A stretch of 34,265 bases of DNA from Candidatus Zhuqueibacterota bacterium (GTDB taxonomy: Bacteria > Zhuqueibacterota > Zhuqueibacteria > Zhuqueibacterales > Geothermadaptataceae), in assembly GCA_030950365.1 (NCBI GenBank), contig JAUZRQ010000121.1, positions 1 to 34,265 on the forward strand, read 5' to 3'. The first letter of the stretch is position 1. Each line of letters opens with the position of its first letter. This document shows positions 7,247 through 15,242 of the stretch, one piece after another. The notes beneath the pieces were generated by a model. The model was not told the DNA's origin, did not search any database, and saw nothing but the letters and a program-made list of their open reading frames with translations. Made by a program: the position numbers and the translations under genes.

Positions 7247-9415
7247 ATGCTACTTCAGAAACAGGTAGGATTGCGGATGCTGGGCATGTTCGCTGGTGGG
7301 GCGCTTTTGCTTTTTTGCATGAAAGCCGCAGTGGCCGAAAAATTGGGCACCAATCCGGTGACCTTCCAGGTGAACATGTCCATCCAGATTCTGGAGCAGA
7401 AGTTTGATCCAACGACCGATTTTGTGCTGGTGCGCGGCAGCTTCAATCAGTGGACCACGGTCGATACCCTGGTGGATTCGGATGGCGATAGCCTGTACAC
7501 CAAAATCATTACGTTTTCCGACAGTCTGGTTGGCCAGATGATCGAATTCAAATATTATTACCAGCACAATGGCGTGGAGGTGTGGGAAAGCGATCCGCGG
7601 CGGACGTATGTGGTGCCGGCGGGCGGCGGCTCGGTGCCGCTGGATTATTTTGATCGCGATAGCCAGTACAACTCGCCGTTTGTGAAAGTCACTTTTCAAG
7701 TGAACATGCGCATCCAGATGCTGGAAGGGCGCTTCGATGCCCAAAACGACGGCGTGTTTGTGCGTGGCTCGTTCAACAACTGGGCGGATGAAGCCCTGTA
7801 CGACACCGATGGCGATAGCATTTACACCCGCACGCTGTCGCTGCCGGATTCGCTGGTGGGCAAAACCATTGCCTATAAATTTGGCTATTCGCGCGCTGGC
7901 GGGCAGGTGATCGAAGCCGATCCGAATCGCATGTATACGGTGCCGACAGGGGGTGGATCCGTGCCTGTGGACTATTTCGACCGGGATGCCATTTATGATC
8001 CGATTTATGTGGATGTGAATTTTTCCGTCAATATGTCGGTGAAGATGCTAGAAAAGCAGTTTGTCCTCCCCGGAGATGTAGCCTTCCTCGAACCCGTCAA
8101 TGGCAACTGGGCCGCGAGAACCAACCTGAATGATGCTGATGGTGATAGCATCTATTCCACCACCGTGCAAATCGAGAGCAAATATATCGGCCATGCCATC
8201 GAGTACAGGTTTGGTTTCACACATAACGGCTCGGAGGTCCTCGAAGCCGATCCGGCACGCGTGTTTATCGTGCCGTTCGGGGGCGGCGCTGCACCGGTGG
8301 ATTACTTCGATCGCGATGCCACGGTGGATGCGCCACAGCCGGAAATGAAAACGGCGACAGTGACATTCCGCGTGAATATCAAGCCATACCGTGATAGCGG
8401 ACTGTTTTCGCAGAACGACGCGCTTTTTGCCAAAGGCGATTTCAATCAGTGGCAAAGCGAACAGGATGTGTTTCAGACCGACGCTGGCAATCCAGATGTG
8501 CTGGTGCTGCAGAAATTGATCACAGCAGCGGTGGACAGCTTGCTTGAGTTTATCCTGGTGTTGAAAATCGATGGGGCGTATGAAGTGGAAGATTGGCTTG
8601 GGCACCGCCAGTTTCGGTTCACCGGAGACGATCTCATCCTGCCGGAGGTCACCCCGATTTTCACCGATCCGCGTCCCATCACAGCGCAGGTGCAGCGGGT
8701 GTTTGTGGTCAATGTCAAGCCCCTGCTGCGCAAGCTGGCCGCCGAGGGGCGCGCCATTGGCGAGCTGGACACGGTCACACAGGTGCAAACCATTACGATT
8801 CTCGGGCCAGACCGAAATAACTGGCGCGGTGTCAACACGGCTTACTGGCAGCTTTGGGACGACGGCAGCCATGGCGACGCCGTTGCCGGCGATTCGCTGT
8901 TTACGGCCAGTTTCACCTTTTCGGCGAGCTGGCCGCGTGAAACGGTGTACAAATACCGGGTCAACGGCAAGGATGTGGAGGCGCGGCGCGGCCTGTTTCA
9001 TTATCTGAAAATCGATGCGCAAACCGCTGTGGATACGGTGTACGATGTGTTCGGCAGTCCGGACACGCTGTATGCCGATTACACCCGCGATGCCGATTAC
9101 GTGGTCTCCGTGCGTCTGGCCGATGCAGCCGCACCGCGCGAATATCAATTGCTGCGCAACTACCCGAATCCGTTCAATCCAGAAACGGTGATCCCGTTCG
9201 AGGTGGCGCAGCCACAGCATGTGGTGATTGCGATCTACAATGTGGTTGGGCAGGAGGTCGTGCGGCTGGTGGATGACGAATTGGCTCCCGGCCGGTATCG
9301 AGTCACCTGGAACGGCCGGGACGCGCAGAGGCGGAGGGTGCCGTCCGGCGTGTACCTGTACCGCATGCAGGCCGGGCCGTACCAGAAAACCATGAAAATG
9401 CTGCTGGTGCAGTGA
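7247..9415 (+). CDS. Secreted tandem CBM48/E-set-like protein with T9SS type A sorting domain
   Basis: A 722-residue exported protein. The ATG at 7247 is chosen because AGGGAGG (7235-7241) precedes it and the promoter lies just upstream; it gives a signal peptide of about 30 residues ending AAVA. Four related modules begin near residues 38, 148, 257 and 372 with VTFQVNM, VTFQVNM, VNFSVNM and VTFRVNI. Modules 1-3 carry an F/G-N-x-W turn, a D-x-DGDS-(I/L)Y turn and end in a G-G-G-(S/A) ... DYFDRD motif. A fifth, more divergent segment starts near 484. Residues about 633-722 are a T9SS sorting domain (NYPNPFNPETVI). No catalytic residues are evident, so a carbohydrate-binding or surface-display role is inferred. 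Its 3' end converges on the kinase gene with only 6 bases between stop codons. Confidence 0.75.
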   Translation: MLLQKQVGLRMLGMFAGGALLLFCMKAAVAEKLGTNPVTFQVNMSIQILEQKFDPTTDFVLVRGSFNQWTTVDTLVDSDGDSLYTKIITFSDSLVGQMIEFKYYYQHNGVEVWESDPRRTYVVPAGGGSVPLDYFDRDSQYNSPFVKVTFQVNMRIQMLEGRFDAQNDGVFVRGSFNNWADEALYDTDGDSIYTRTLSLPDSLVGKTIAYKFGYSRAGGQVIEADPNRMYTVPTGGGSVPVDYFDRDAIYDPIYVDVNFSVNMSVKMLEKQFVLPGDVAFLEPVNGNWAARTNLNDADGDSIYSTTVQIESKYIGHAIEYRFGFTHNGSEVLEADPARVFIVPFGGGAAPVDYFDRDATVDAPQPEMKTATVTFRVNIKPYRDSGLFSQNDALFAKGDFNQWQSEQDVFQTDAGNPDVLVLQKLITAAVDSLLEFILVLKIDGAYEVEDWLGHRQFRFTGDDLILPEVTPIFTDPRPITAQVQRVFVVNVKPLLRKLAAEGRAIGELDTVTQVQTITILGPDRNNWRGVNTAYWQLWDDGSHGDAVAGDSLFTASFTFSASWPRETVYKYRVNGKDVEARRGLFHYLKIDAQTAVDTVYDVFGSPDTLYADYTRDADYVVSVRLADAAAPREYQLLRNYPNPFNPETVIPFEVAQPQHVVIAIYNVVGQEVVRLVDDELAPGRYRVTWNGRDAQRRRVPSGVYLYRMQAGPYQKTMKMLLVQ

Positions 9416-9421
9416 TGTGCT

Positions 9422-10552
9422 TCATTGCTCGCGGGGCGCTGGAAGGGACCACGTGCGAATGAATTCGGCCAGTTGCTGGAGATCCGGCGATAGAGCCGTG
9501 CGCACGTAGTAACCCGAGGTGCCCACCCCCGTGAACAGCGCTCCAGTCAGGTCGAGGCCGAGCAGCATCCCGAGACAAAACCCCGCGTTGAAATGATCAC
9601 CGCCGCCGGTGGAAATGGTCGGATGTTCGATATATGAGCCATGCACACCGGCGGTGGCGTTTTCGGAAGCGGCCACCGCCAGTTTCACCGGATGAATCAC
9701 AACGGTCTGGATGTTCAGATGCTGTCGGATGTCGGCCGCGCGCCGCTGCAGCCCATCGAGGTCTGCCGGTCCCGCCGAAATGCCCAGCACTTCGGCGATT
9801 TCCATGCTTTCCTTTTCGTTCATGCCCAGAATGACATGGTAAAAACGCGCAAACCGGGACAGGGTGTCCAGCGCTTCCCGGATATCGTCTGCAGTGCGTT
9901 TTTCCGGATCGGCCAGGTCGAAAAACAGCGTTTTCTCTGGCGCCGGCTGGCAGTGCTTTTGCAGCAACTCCCGCCAGATATCGGTCATGTGCTGAATCAT
10001 GGTCCAGTTCACCAGGGCATAAAACCGGCTTTCGTTCCACAGGCGGCTGAACTCATCGGTGCCCACACTCTGGACGATGCGCGCGTAATCGATCTCGTCC
10101 AGAGCCTGATATTTGCCCAGCATGATTTTGCCATCGGAAAATTCCAGCGCGTCGGTATGGCCGGGTTCGGCGATGCTGTACACCCGGGCGCGGCTGGCAA
10201 AATCGCGGAATACCGGATGCAGGTCTGGATAGCCCAGATTGCCAATGTAGGTTACGCGCAGTCCGAATTGCAGCATGGCGTTGGCCATAATGGGGCCATT
10301 GCCGCCAAGCTTGATCGTATCCACACGCATTTCCACATTGGCGCTTTTGCCGGCGGCCCGGGACAGCCGTTCGGCGAAAGCCGAGATGGTGGGAATAAAG
10401 GTATATTGATCGCGATTCTGCTTTTTGTCCACCAGCCTGACGATTTCATCCACAAAACCGTCGAATCCCATCAGGGCCGGCAGGTTTTGAACGGCCTCTC
10501 GTTTTTGAAAAATCTGGTTGGCAACGTCCTCACGCAGGGCTTGCTCGTTCAT
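9422..10552 (-). CDS. PfkB/ribokinase-family carbohydrate kinase
   Basis: A 376-residue cytoplasmic kinase. The N-terminal part has GFDGFVDEI and the glycine-rich GGNGPIMANAM with GNLG after it, as in PfkB sugar-binding lobes. The C-terminal signature is STGGGDHFNAGF, where the usual GAGD is GGGD; the aspartate is the expected catalytic base. The start at 10552 is preceded by AGGAAGGAGA on the minus strand and by a promoter at 10587-10615; the longer frame to 10678 would cross that promoter. It is transcribed alone, convergent to the T9SS-sorted gene. The substrate (sugar, nucleoside or sugar phosphate) cannot be told from sequence; the neighbouring glycan genes are on the other strand and give only weak guidance. 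Confidence 0.8.
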   Translation of the reverse strand: MNEQALREDVANQIFQKREAVQNLPALMGFDGFVDEIVRLVDKKQNRDQYTFIPTISAFAERLSRAAGKSANVEMRVDTIKLGGNGPIMANAMLQFGLRVTYIGNLGYPDLHPVFRDFASRARVYSIAEPGHTDALEFSDGKIMLGKYQALDEIDYARIVQSVGTDEFSRLWNESRFYALVNWTMIQHMTDIWRELLQKHCQPAPEKTLFFDLADPEKRTADDIREALDTLSRFARFYHVILGMNEKESMEIAEVLGISAGPADLDGLQRRAADIRQHLNIQTVVIHPVKLAVAASENATAGVHGSYIEHPTISTGGGDHFNAGFCLGMLLGLDLTGALFTGVGTSGYYVRTALSPDLQQLAEFIRTWSLPAPREQ

Positions 10553-10586
10553 GCGCGCGCTCTCCTTCCTGAAAAGTTCAATCTCA

Positions 10587-10615
10587 AATATAATATGGAT
10601 TTGTGCCGGTAACAA
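10587..10615 (-). promoter_or_regulatory. Sigma70-type promoter of the PfkB kinase gene
   Basis: On the minus strand TTGTTA (10615-10610), 17 bases, TATATT (10592-10587). Transcription would begin near 10580, about 28 bases before the chosen ATG at 10552. Confidence 0.6.
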
Positions 10616-11075
10616 ATTGTTTTTTCGTAACGTGGCCTTTCTCGAATATCTGCTGTTCCGAAAAAGCAAGAAGGCCATAAATGCGATTTTTAAGCCACGG
10701 ATTGATGCGGATGATATCTGCCGGGCTTTTCTTTGCTGAATCCAACTTTCTTTTGGTGTGAGCGGTCGTAATAATTATGTTTAAGAGGAGGGAAAAACAC
10801 TCCGGGGTCTCGGCCAGATCTGCGAGAAATTTTCTTTTCTCGATTCTGAACAAATACGTAATAATCGGAAGAGAAAGGCCATTATGTTTTGCATCTTTGC
10901 GACTTAGCGCCGTTGCGTGAGAAGCATAGCTATAGAGTCGGTTATGATCAGTTTTTCAATTTTTATCTGTAAAATTTCAAGAAATGCCCCATTGGACACT
11001 TCAAGCTTGATCGAATGGCCGGGATTGTTAAATTTAAGGTTCGTTTAAATTCTGATCATATTTCTTCGCAAAGAA

Positions 11076-11104
11076 TTGCCATATCCGGTACTTGATTCTA
11101 AGAT
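11076..11104 (+). promoter_or_regulatory. Sigma70-type promoter
   Basis: TTGCCA (11076-11081), 17-base spacer, TAAGAT (11099-11104). The predicted transcript start near 11111 suits the ATG at 11150. Confidence 0.5.
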
Positions 11105-11149
11105 AGGATCGGTCTAGCTCGGATGCACCAACAATGCAAGGAAGGAGCA

Positions 11150-12187
11150 ATGCCTAAATATTCGTTCAGGATTTTCTTCGTTTCTCTCATCATAGGATTT
11201 GCCTTTTGCGCGGATGTTCTTGCGCAACTGCAGTATGAAATCATTGCAGTCAAAGGCAAAGTCGGCATCATCCGTACGCCATTGGATCGTCCATTGCAGG
11301 TCGGAGAAATCTTCACCGTGGTGCGCTACCGCAGCGGGCAACGGATCAAGGTGGCGCGCGTCAAGATTGCACTGGTGGAGAAGAAATTCACCGGTATCAA
11401 AATAATCGAGCCGCTGAAGGATACGCGGCTGCGCAAAGGAGACCTGCTGGAAGTCGAAGCCGTTTCGCTCGAAGAGCGTCTACAGGAACTGGAAAATCAC
11501 GCCACCGAGCCGGAAGATGAACAACTGGCTTTGAAAGGAGTACCGCCGACCGGATCCTCGCCGCATGCAACTCCTGAACCGGAGGAGCCGGTACAGAGCC
11601 AGCCTGCCGAAATGCACGATCAACCTGCTGCACAGAGTCGCACGGACATGAGCGATCGTTTCATTTATTCCGGTCCGCTGCATGTGGTTCGACAAAACCG
11701 GCCGTTTGTGGGGCCGCTGGTGGCGGTATTTGCGCCCATCAACTCCCTTGCCGATGAAATGGATTTCAGTGGACTGGCCGGCGTGCAAGTTACCGCGCTG
11801 CTGCGCAACCAGATGCATTTGCGCTTTGGGCTGGAATACGCGCCACTGCGGTTGAGTCCTGAACTGCAGGACCGGTTGCGCCAGTTGGGAATATCGCAAA
11901 CCTCGTATTTTATCATGCTAACGGCCTCGCTGCAGCAGTATTTCACCCGCCGCTTTTTTTGGAACGTGGGCGGCGGCATCTATCGCCTCACCGATATCCA
12001 GAATATCGGCGGTGAGCAACTGCAGGTGTCCAATAATTATTTTGGCCTGCATGCCGGAGCCGGCTTCAATGTGATTTCCGCATCATCTTCGAAATTGATT
12101 TTCGCCACCAACGGCCATATGTATTTTCCGGTTAATTCCTATCGCATGTTCCTGTCCATACTCCTGTCCTGGGTCTATGCGCTGTAG
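11150..12187 (+). CDS. Exported protein of unknown function with a C-terminal barrel-like region
   Basis: A 345-residue protein that I do not recognise. The ATG at 11150 follows AAGGAAGGAG and gives a signal peptide (IFFVSLIIGFAFCADVLAQ). Residues about 27-95 form a small beta-rich, SH3-like segment (VGEIFTVVRY, KVARVKIALVEKKFTGIKII, LRKGDLLE) like those in some cell-envelope and FlgT-like proteins. Residues about 100-175 are a proline- and glutamate-rich, low-complexity linker. From about 190 the sequence alternates in outer-membrane-strand style (GPLVAVFAPINSL, VQVTALL, HLRFGLEYAPL, FFWNVGGGIYRL, FGLHAGAGFNVI) and ends ILLSWVYAL. Two envelope domains joined by a linker, possibly linking barrel and periplasm, is an inference. 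It has its own promoter and no obvious operon partner. Confidence 0.65.
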   Translation: MPKYSFRIFFVSLIIGFAFCADVLAQLQYEIIAVKGKVGIIRTPLDRPLQVGEIFTVVRYRSGQRIKVARVKIALVEKKFTGIKIIEPLKDTRLRKGDLLEVEAVSLEERLQELENHATEPEDEQLALKGVPPTGSSPHATPEPEEPVQSQPAEMHDQPAAQSRTDMSDRFIYSGPLHVVRQNRPFVGPLVAVFAPINSLADEMDFSGLAGVQVTALLRNQMHLRFGLEYAPLRLSPELQDRLRQLGISQTSYFIMLTASLQQYFTRRFFWNVGGGIYRLTDIQNIGGEQLQVSNNYFGLHAGAGFNVISASSSKLIFATNGHMYFPVNSYRMFLSILLSWVYAL

Positions 12188-12385
12188 CCGCACCTCTGCC
12201 GTATCGCCATGCTCACTGATGCTTTTAAATCGGCAGAAAGAGGATCATGGTCCATCTTGCCAGTGTCGACTGCGCCGCCATGCCGATTTGGATTCTTTTA
12301 TATGAAATTTTGATAAGCCCTTTGCGCTTTGCTCTGAAATTTATTATTTTATACGCTTGAATTGGCCGAAATTGAGCGATCCAAA

Positions 12386-12414
12386 TTGAACATTTGCACG
12401 CTTGATGCGATAAA
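12386..12414 (+). promoter_or_regulatory. Possible promoter of the phosphofructokinase gene
   Basis: TTGAAC (12386-12391), 17 bases, GATAAA (12409-12414). Each box matches consensus at four of six positions. Confidence 0.35.
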
Positions 12415-12468
12415 TTAGAGGGCGCAACACATAAGAAAAACATTACGGTTAGTTAGAATAGGAGTATC

Positions 12469-13830
12469 ATGACCATGCAGCCGAAGAAATTAGGAATCCT
12501 GGTTGGGGGCGGACCGGCTCCCGGTATCAACAGTGTGATTGGCGCCGCCACCATTCGCAGCATTATCCAGGGAACGGAGGTTCTCGGCATTCTGGATGGC
12601 TTCAAATGGATCATGCGCGGCGACATCTCGCATGTAAAGGAGCTGACCATCCAGAATGTGAGTCGAATCCATTTCCGCGGCGGATCGTACATCGGCATTT
12701 CGCGGGACAACCCGACGAAAAATCCCAGGGACCTGGAGACGGCGGTTACGTCGCTGTTGCGCCTGAATATCGATAAATTGATCACCATCGGCGGGGATGA
12801 CACCGCCTATTCTGCCATGAAACTGGAAGAAATGGCCAACGGCCGCATCCGTGTGGTGCATGTGCCCAAAACCATCGACAACGATTTGGAGCTGCCGCAC
12901 GGCATCAACACGTTCGGGTTTCAAACCGCCCGGCATCTCGGTGTGGAGATCGTCAAAAACCTCATGGTCGATGCGCAGACCACCTCGCGCTGGTATTTTG
13001 TGATTACCATGGGGCGCAAGGCCGGCCATCTGGCGCTAGGCATTGGCAAGGCGGCCGGTGCCACGCTGACCATAATTCCCGAAGAGTTCACCGATAAAAA
13101 TCCAATCACGCTGAAAAAATTGGTGGATATTCTGGTCGGTGCGATCATCAAGCGATTGAGCTACGGCCGCCCGGATGGCGTGGCCGTTCTGGCCGAGGGA
13201 TTGGTGGAAAAAATGTCACCTGAGGATATCCAGTCGCTTGTGAACGTGGAACGCGACGAGCACGATAACATCCGGCTGGCGGAAATCAATTTCGGGGAGA
13301 TTTTGAAGAGGCAGGTGCAACAGCGGCTGGCGGAATTCGGGCTGAAGACCACCATCGTGGCTAAAAACATCGGCTACGAGCTTCGTTGCGCCGATCCGAT
13401 TCCATTTGATATGGAGTACACGCGCGATCTGGGCTTCTGTGCGGCCAAATTCATACTGGATGGCGAAAATGCCGCCATGGTGTCCATCCAGAACGGGAAA
13501 TTTGTGCCGCTGTTTTTCAAGGATATCATCGATAAAAAGACCGGCCGTACACGCGTGCGTATGGTGGACATCAACGCAGAAAGCTACCAGATCGCCCGGC
13601 GATACATGATCCGACTGTCGCTGGAAGATTTTCAGGATCCGCATGAGCTGGCCAAGTATGCGGCTACGGCGAACATTTCCCTTGAGGAGTTCAAAAAGCA
13701 GTTCTATTATCTGGTGGAAAACGATGTCTCCTATGAGCCGTTTGATGGGTTGCAGATAGTACAGGGAATTCGCGAAAACGACCACGGCAAGGCGAAGAAG
13801 CCGGCCAAGGCGGCGGCTGAGAAAGCATAG
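12469..13830 (+). CDS. 6-phosphofructokinase, PfkA superfamily, pyrophosphate-type signature
   Basis: A 453-residue glycolytic enzyme interconverting fructose 6-phosphate and fructose 1,6-bisphosphate. The N-terminus has GGGPAPGINSVI. The phosphoryl-donor loop is GGDDT with D110-D111, and the next motif is PKTIDND with K134 and catalytic D137. In this superfamily, Asp in place of Gly in GGDGS and Lys in place of Gly in PGTIDND mark pyrophosphate-dependent enzymes, because they block ATP; this gene has both. MGRKAGHLALG (substrate site) follows. The length suits longer PPi-type forms rather than the roughly 320-residue bacterial ATP enzyme. AGGAG at 12460-12464 precedes two in-frame ATGs (12469, 12475); the second has the better spacing. 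The C-terminus is Lys/Ala rich (KAKKPAKAAAEKA). It stands alone. Confidence 0.88.
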   Translation: MTMQPKKLGILVGGGPAPGINSVIGAATIRSIIQGTEVLGILDGFKWIMRGDISHVKELTIQNVSRIHFRGGSYIGISRDNPTKNPRDLETAVTSLLRLNIDKLITIGGDDTAYSAMKLEEMANGRIRVVHVPKTIDNDLELPHGINTFGFQTARHLGVEIVKNLMVDAQTTSRWYFVITMGRKAGHLALGIGKAAGATLTIIPEEFTDKNPITLKKLVDILVGAIIKRLSYGRPDGVAVLAEGLVEKMSPEDIQSLVNVERDEHDNIRLAEINFGEILKRQVQQRLAEFGLKTTIVAKNIGYELRCADPIPFDMEYTRDLGFCAAKFILDGENAAMVSIQNGKFVPLFFKDIIDKKTGRTRVRMVDINAESYQIARRYMIRLSLEDFQDPHELAKYAATANISLEEFKKQFYYLVENDVSYEPFDGLQIVQGIRENDHGKAKKPAKAAAEKA

Positions 13831-14011
13831 CGTTCTGGACGTCAGGTTTCGGCTGCTTACGGTGTGAAATTTCAAAGCCCTGGATGGCTACGGACGGTCG
13901 CCGGAGCAGCGGGTTTTGCGACGGCTATCCTTCCCGGGCTGCAGCGGATGCTGGCTGAAAATCCGGCATATTCCTCCGTGAATCGTTTCCATGGATGAGA
14001 AAGTCCAAAAT

Positions 14012-14042
14012 AAAAAAGCCTGTTCGTGCAACAGGCTTTTTT
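14012..14042. terminator. Bidirectional rho-independent terminator
   Basis: A 13-bp perfect stem (14012-14024 with 14030-14042), 5-nt loop CGTGC, with A6 on the left and T6 on the right, so it can end both the phosphofructokinase transcript (rightward) and the rpmB transcript (leftward). Confidence 0.85.
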
Positions 14043-14097
14043 ATTGTTTCAAAAGGGGATTGTCGTTATGCAAGCATTTCTGGCGATGGTTTCGCCA

Positions 14098-14295
14098 TCA
14101 ATGCAGGGCGGGCTTGACAACCTTGCCGGCTTTGATGCACTTGGTGCAGACCCGAATGCGCTTGACGCGGCCATTCACCACGGCGCGCACCCGCTGCAGA
14201 TTGGGCAGCCAGCGACGTTTGGTCAGATTGTGCGCGTGGCTCACATTGTGACCGTAGCCCGGTTTCTTGCCACAAATTTCACAAACTCTTGCCAT
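14098..14295 (-). CDS. rpmB: 50S ribosomal protein L28 (bL28)
   Basis: A 65-residue protein with the family's typical opening ([21 protein letters not shown]), the [12 protein letters not shown] segment and [14 protein letters not shown]. Two CxxC pairs (CEIC near residue 5 and CTKC near residue 50) make it the zinc-binding form. AGGAGA lies upstream of the ATG on the minus strand. It is a single-gene unit with its own promoter at 14341-14369 and the terminator at 14012-14042; it is not paired with rpmG here. Confidence 0.97.
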   Translation of the reverse strand: MARVCEICGKKPGYGHNVSHAHNLTKRRWLPNLQRVRAVVNGRVKRIRVCTKCIKAGKVVKPALH

Positions 14296-14340
14296 CTTTA
14301 TTCTCCTGTCGATCCTATTGGCCTCAAAAAATCAGCACAA

Positions 14341-14369
14341 ATTATAATGAAATCAGGGGTAAAAATCAA
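14341..14369 (-). promoter_or_regulatory. Sigma70-type promoter of rpmB
   Basis: On the minus strand TTGATT (14369-14364), 17 bases, perfect TATAAT (14346-14341), about 45 bases before the rpmB ATG. Confidence 0.75.
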
Positions 14370-14412
14370 GAAAATCTTTGGAGTTGCGCAAAAAATATGG
14401 TATTGTGGGGGG

Positions 14413-14451
14413 CGCAAACCTCAGGGACCTCACAGGTCCCTGAGGTTTGCG
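14413..14451. repeat. Perfect 18-bp inverted repeat with 3-nt loop
   Basis: 14413-14430 is the exact reverse complement of 14434-14451, with CAC between. It is not behind a gene on either strand and has no T-run, so it is more like a mobile or dispersed intergenic palindrome than a terminator. Confidence 0.75.
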
Positions 14452-15170
14452 TTGCAGCGGATGTAGCGAGGCTCTATGATGAACTGCATGGGTTGTTTAT
14501 TGCTTGACAGGATTGAAAGGATGAACAGGAAAAATTCATGGTAAAGATAGAGGAATTATCATGGATAAGAATTCTCCTGACAGTCATCGGGAAATCCCGG
14601 CATTCTGGCTTTTTCATGCTATTGCGAGAGCAAAAGGATGAAAAAGGCTGGAATCGCTTACTGCGGATCAATTTGGGGCCAGAATGACGTAATAAATCAA
14701 TTTTGGATAAATCGCAAAATGTAACAATTCAGCGCAAATCGAGCACTGCCATTTTGAATAGCCAAGAAACGCCTTGTTAATGAATTTGAATGTTGACTCC
14801 AAAAGACCACAGATTTCACAGATTGGCACTGATTTTCGGGGAGCCACGGATGCACACGGATCGACGCGGCTGGGCTCCCTGAAACTTTGAAAGGATTGAA
14901 TTCGTTTTTCCGAAATCCTCAAAATTAAACCTCAGCGACCTCGGCGCCACTGCGAGGGGTTTGCTTTTCTTACTTATGAGTTTTTCACCATTCGGTGAAT
15001 CGTTACCGCAAAATTTCTAAATCTACAAGAATAGAAAGGGATCCCCGTCTTTTTCGCCATCCCCCATTCGCGAAAGTGCGAACAAACAGAATCACAAGCA
15101 AATATTGAAATCGCCGGCGTGGCTGATCCATGACCAGCCGAGTCAGATTACTCCATGTTTTTAAATTCGC

Positions 15171-15199
15171 TTGCAAGTGATTGGTTGAAGTCCTATATT
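15171..15199 (+). promoter_or_regulatory. Sigma70-type promoter of the larB unit
   Basis: TTGCAA (15171-15176), 17 bases, TATATT (15194-15199). A transcript start near 15206 leaves about 37 bases before the ATG at 15243 and argues against in-frame starts at 15213 and 15219. Confidence 0.65.
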
Positions 15200-15242
15200 C
15201 TCGGTTGTCAATTTGCAGATGATTTTTGGGCGGAATCTCAGG

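Larger units (their letters stand above)
10553..11149. other. Divergent intergenic region with two promoters and a repeat-like string
   Basis: Between the kinase (leftward) and the gene at 11150 (rightward). It holds one promoter on each strand and, at 10892-10922, a TTTGCGACTTAGCGCC-type string resembling dispersed intergenic repeats. A 'CCACGGATTGATGCGGAT' string at 10694-10711 resembles the one near 14843. No further gene is seen. Confidence 0.5.
14296..15242. other. Gene-free region with several repeat-like strings
   Basis: 947 bases hold the rpmB promoter, the larB promoter, an 18-bp inverted repeat (14413-14451), a GACAGGATTGAAAGGATGAA string near 14504, a CCACAGATTTCACAGATT string at about 14807-14824, a CCACGGATGCACACGGAT string at about 14843-14860 and an ACCTCAGCGACCTCGGCGCC string near 14928. 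Short frames here translate repeat sequence and have no ribosome binding site, so no gene is called. Confidence 0.6.

Noticed and set aside
8048-9220. 390-residue minus-strand frame inside the second T9SS-sorted gene
   Set aside because: A shadow of the GC-rich coding strand; histidine- and arginine-rich with no recognisable domain, while the plus strand has clear modules and a sorting signal.
9641-10612. 323-residue plus-strand frame opposite the PfkB kinase gene
   Set aside because: The minus-strand protein has PfkB motifs, SD and promoter; the plus-strand frame has none.
14668-14922. 84-residue minus-strand frame
   Set aside because: It translates the intergenic repeat-like strings (ICEICG comes from the CACAGATT motif) and has no ribosome binding site.
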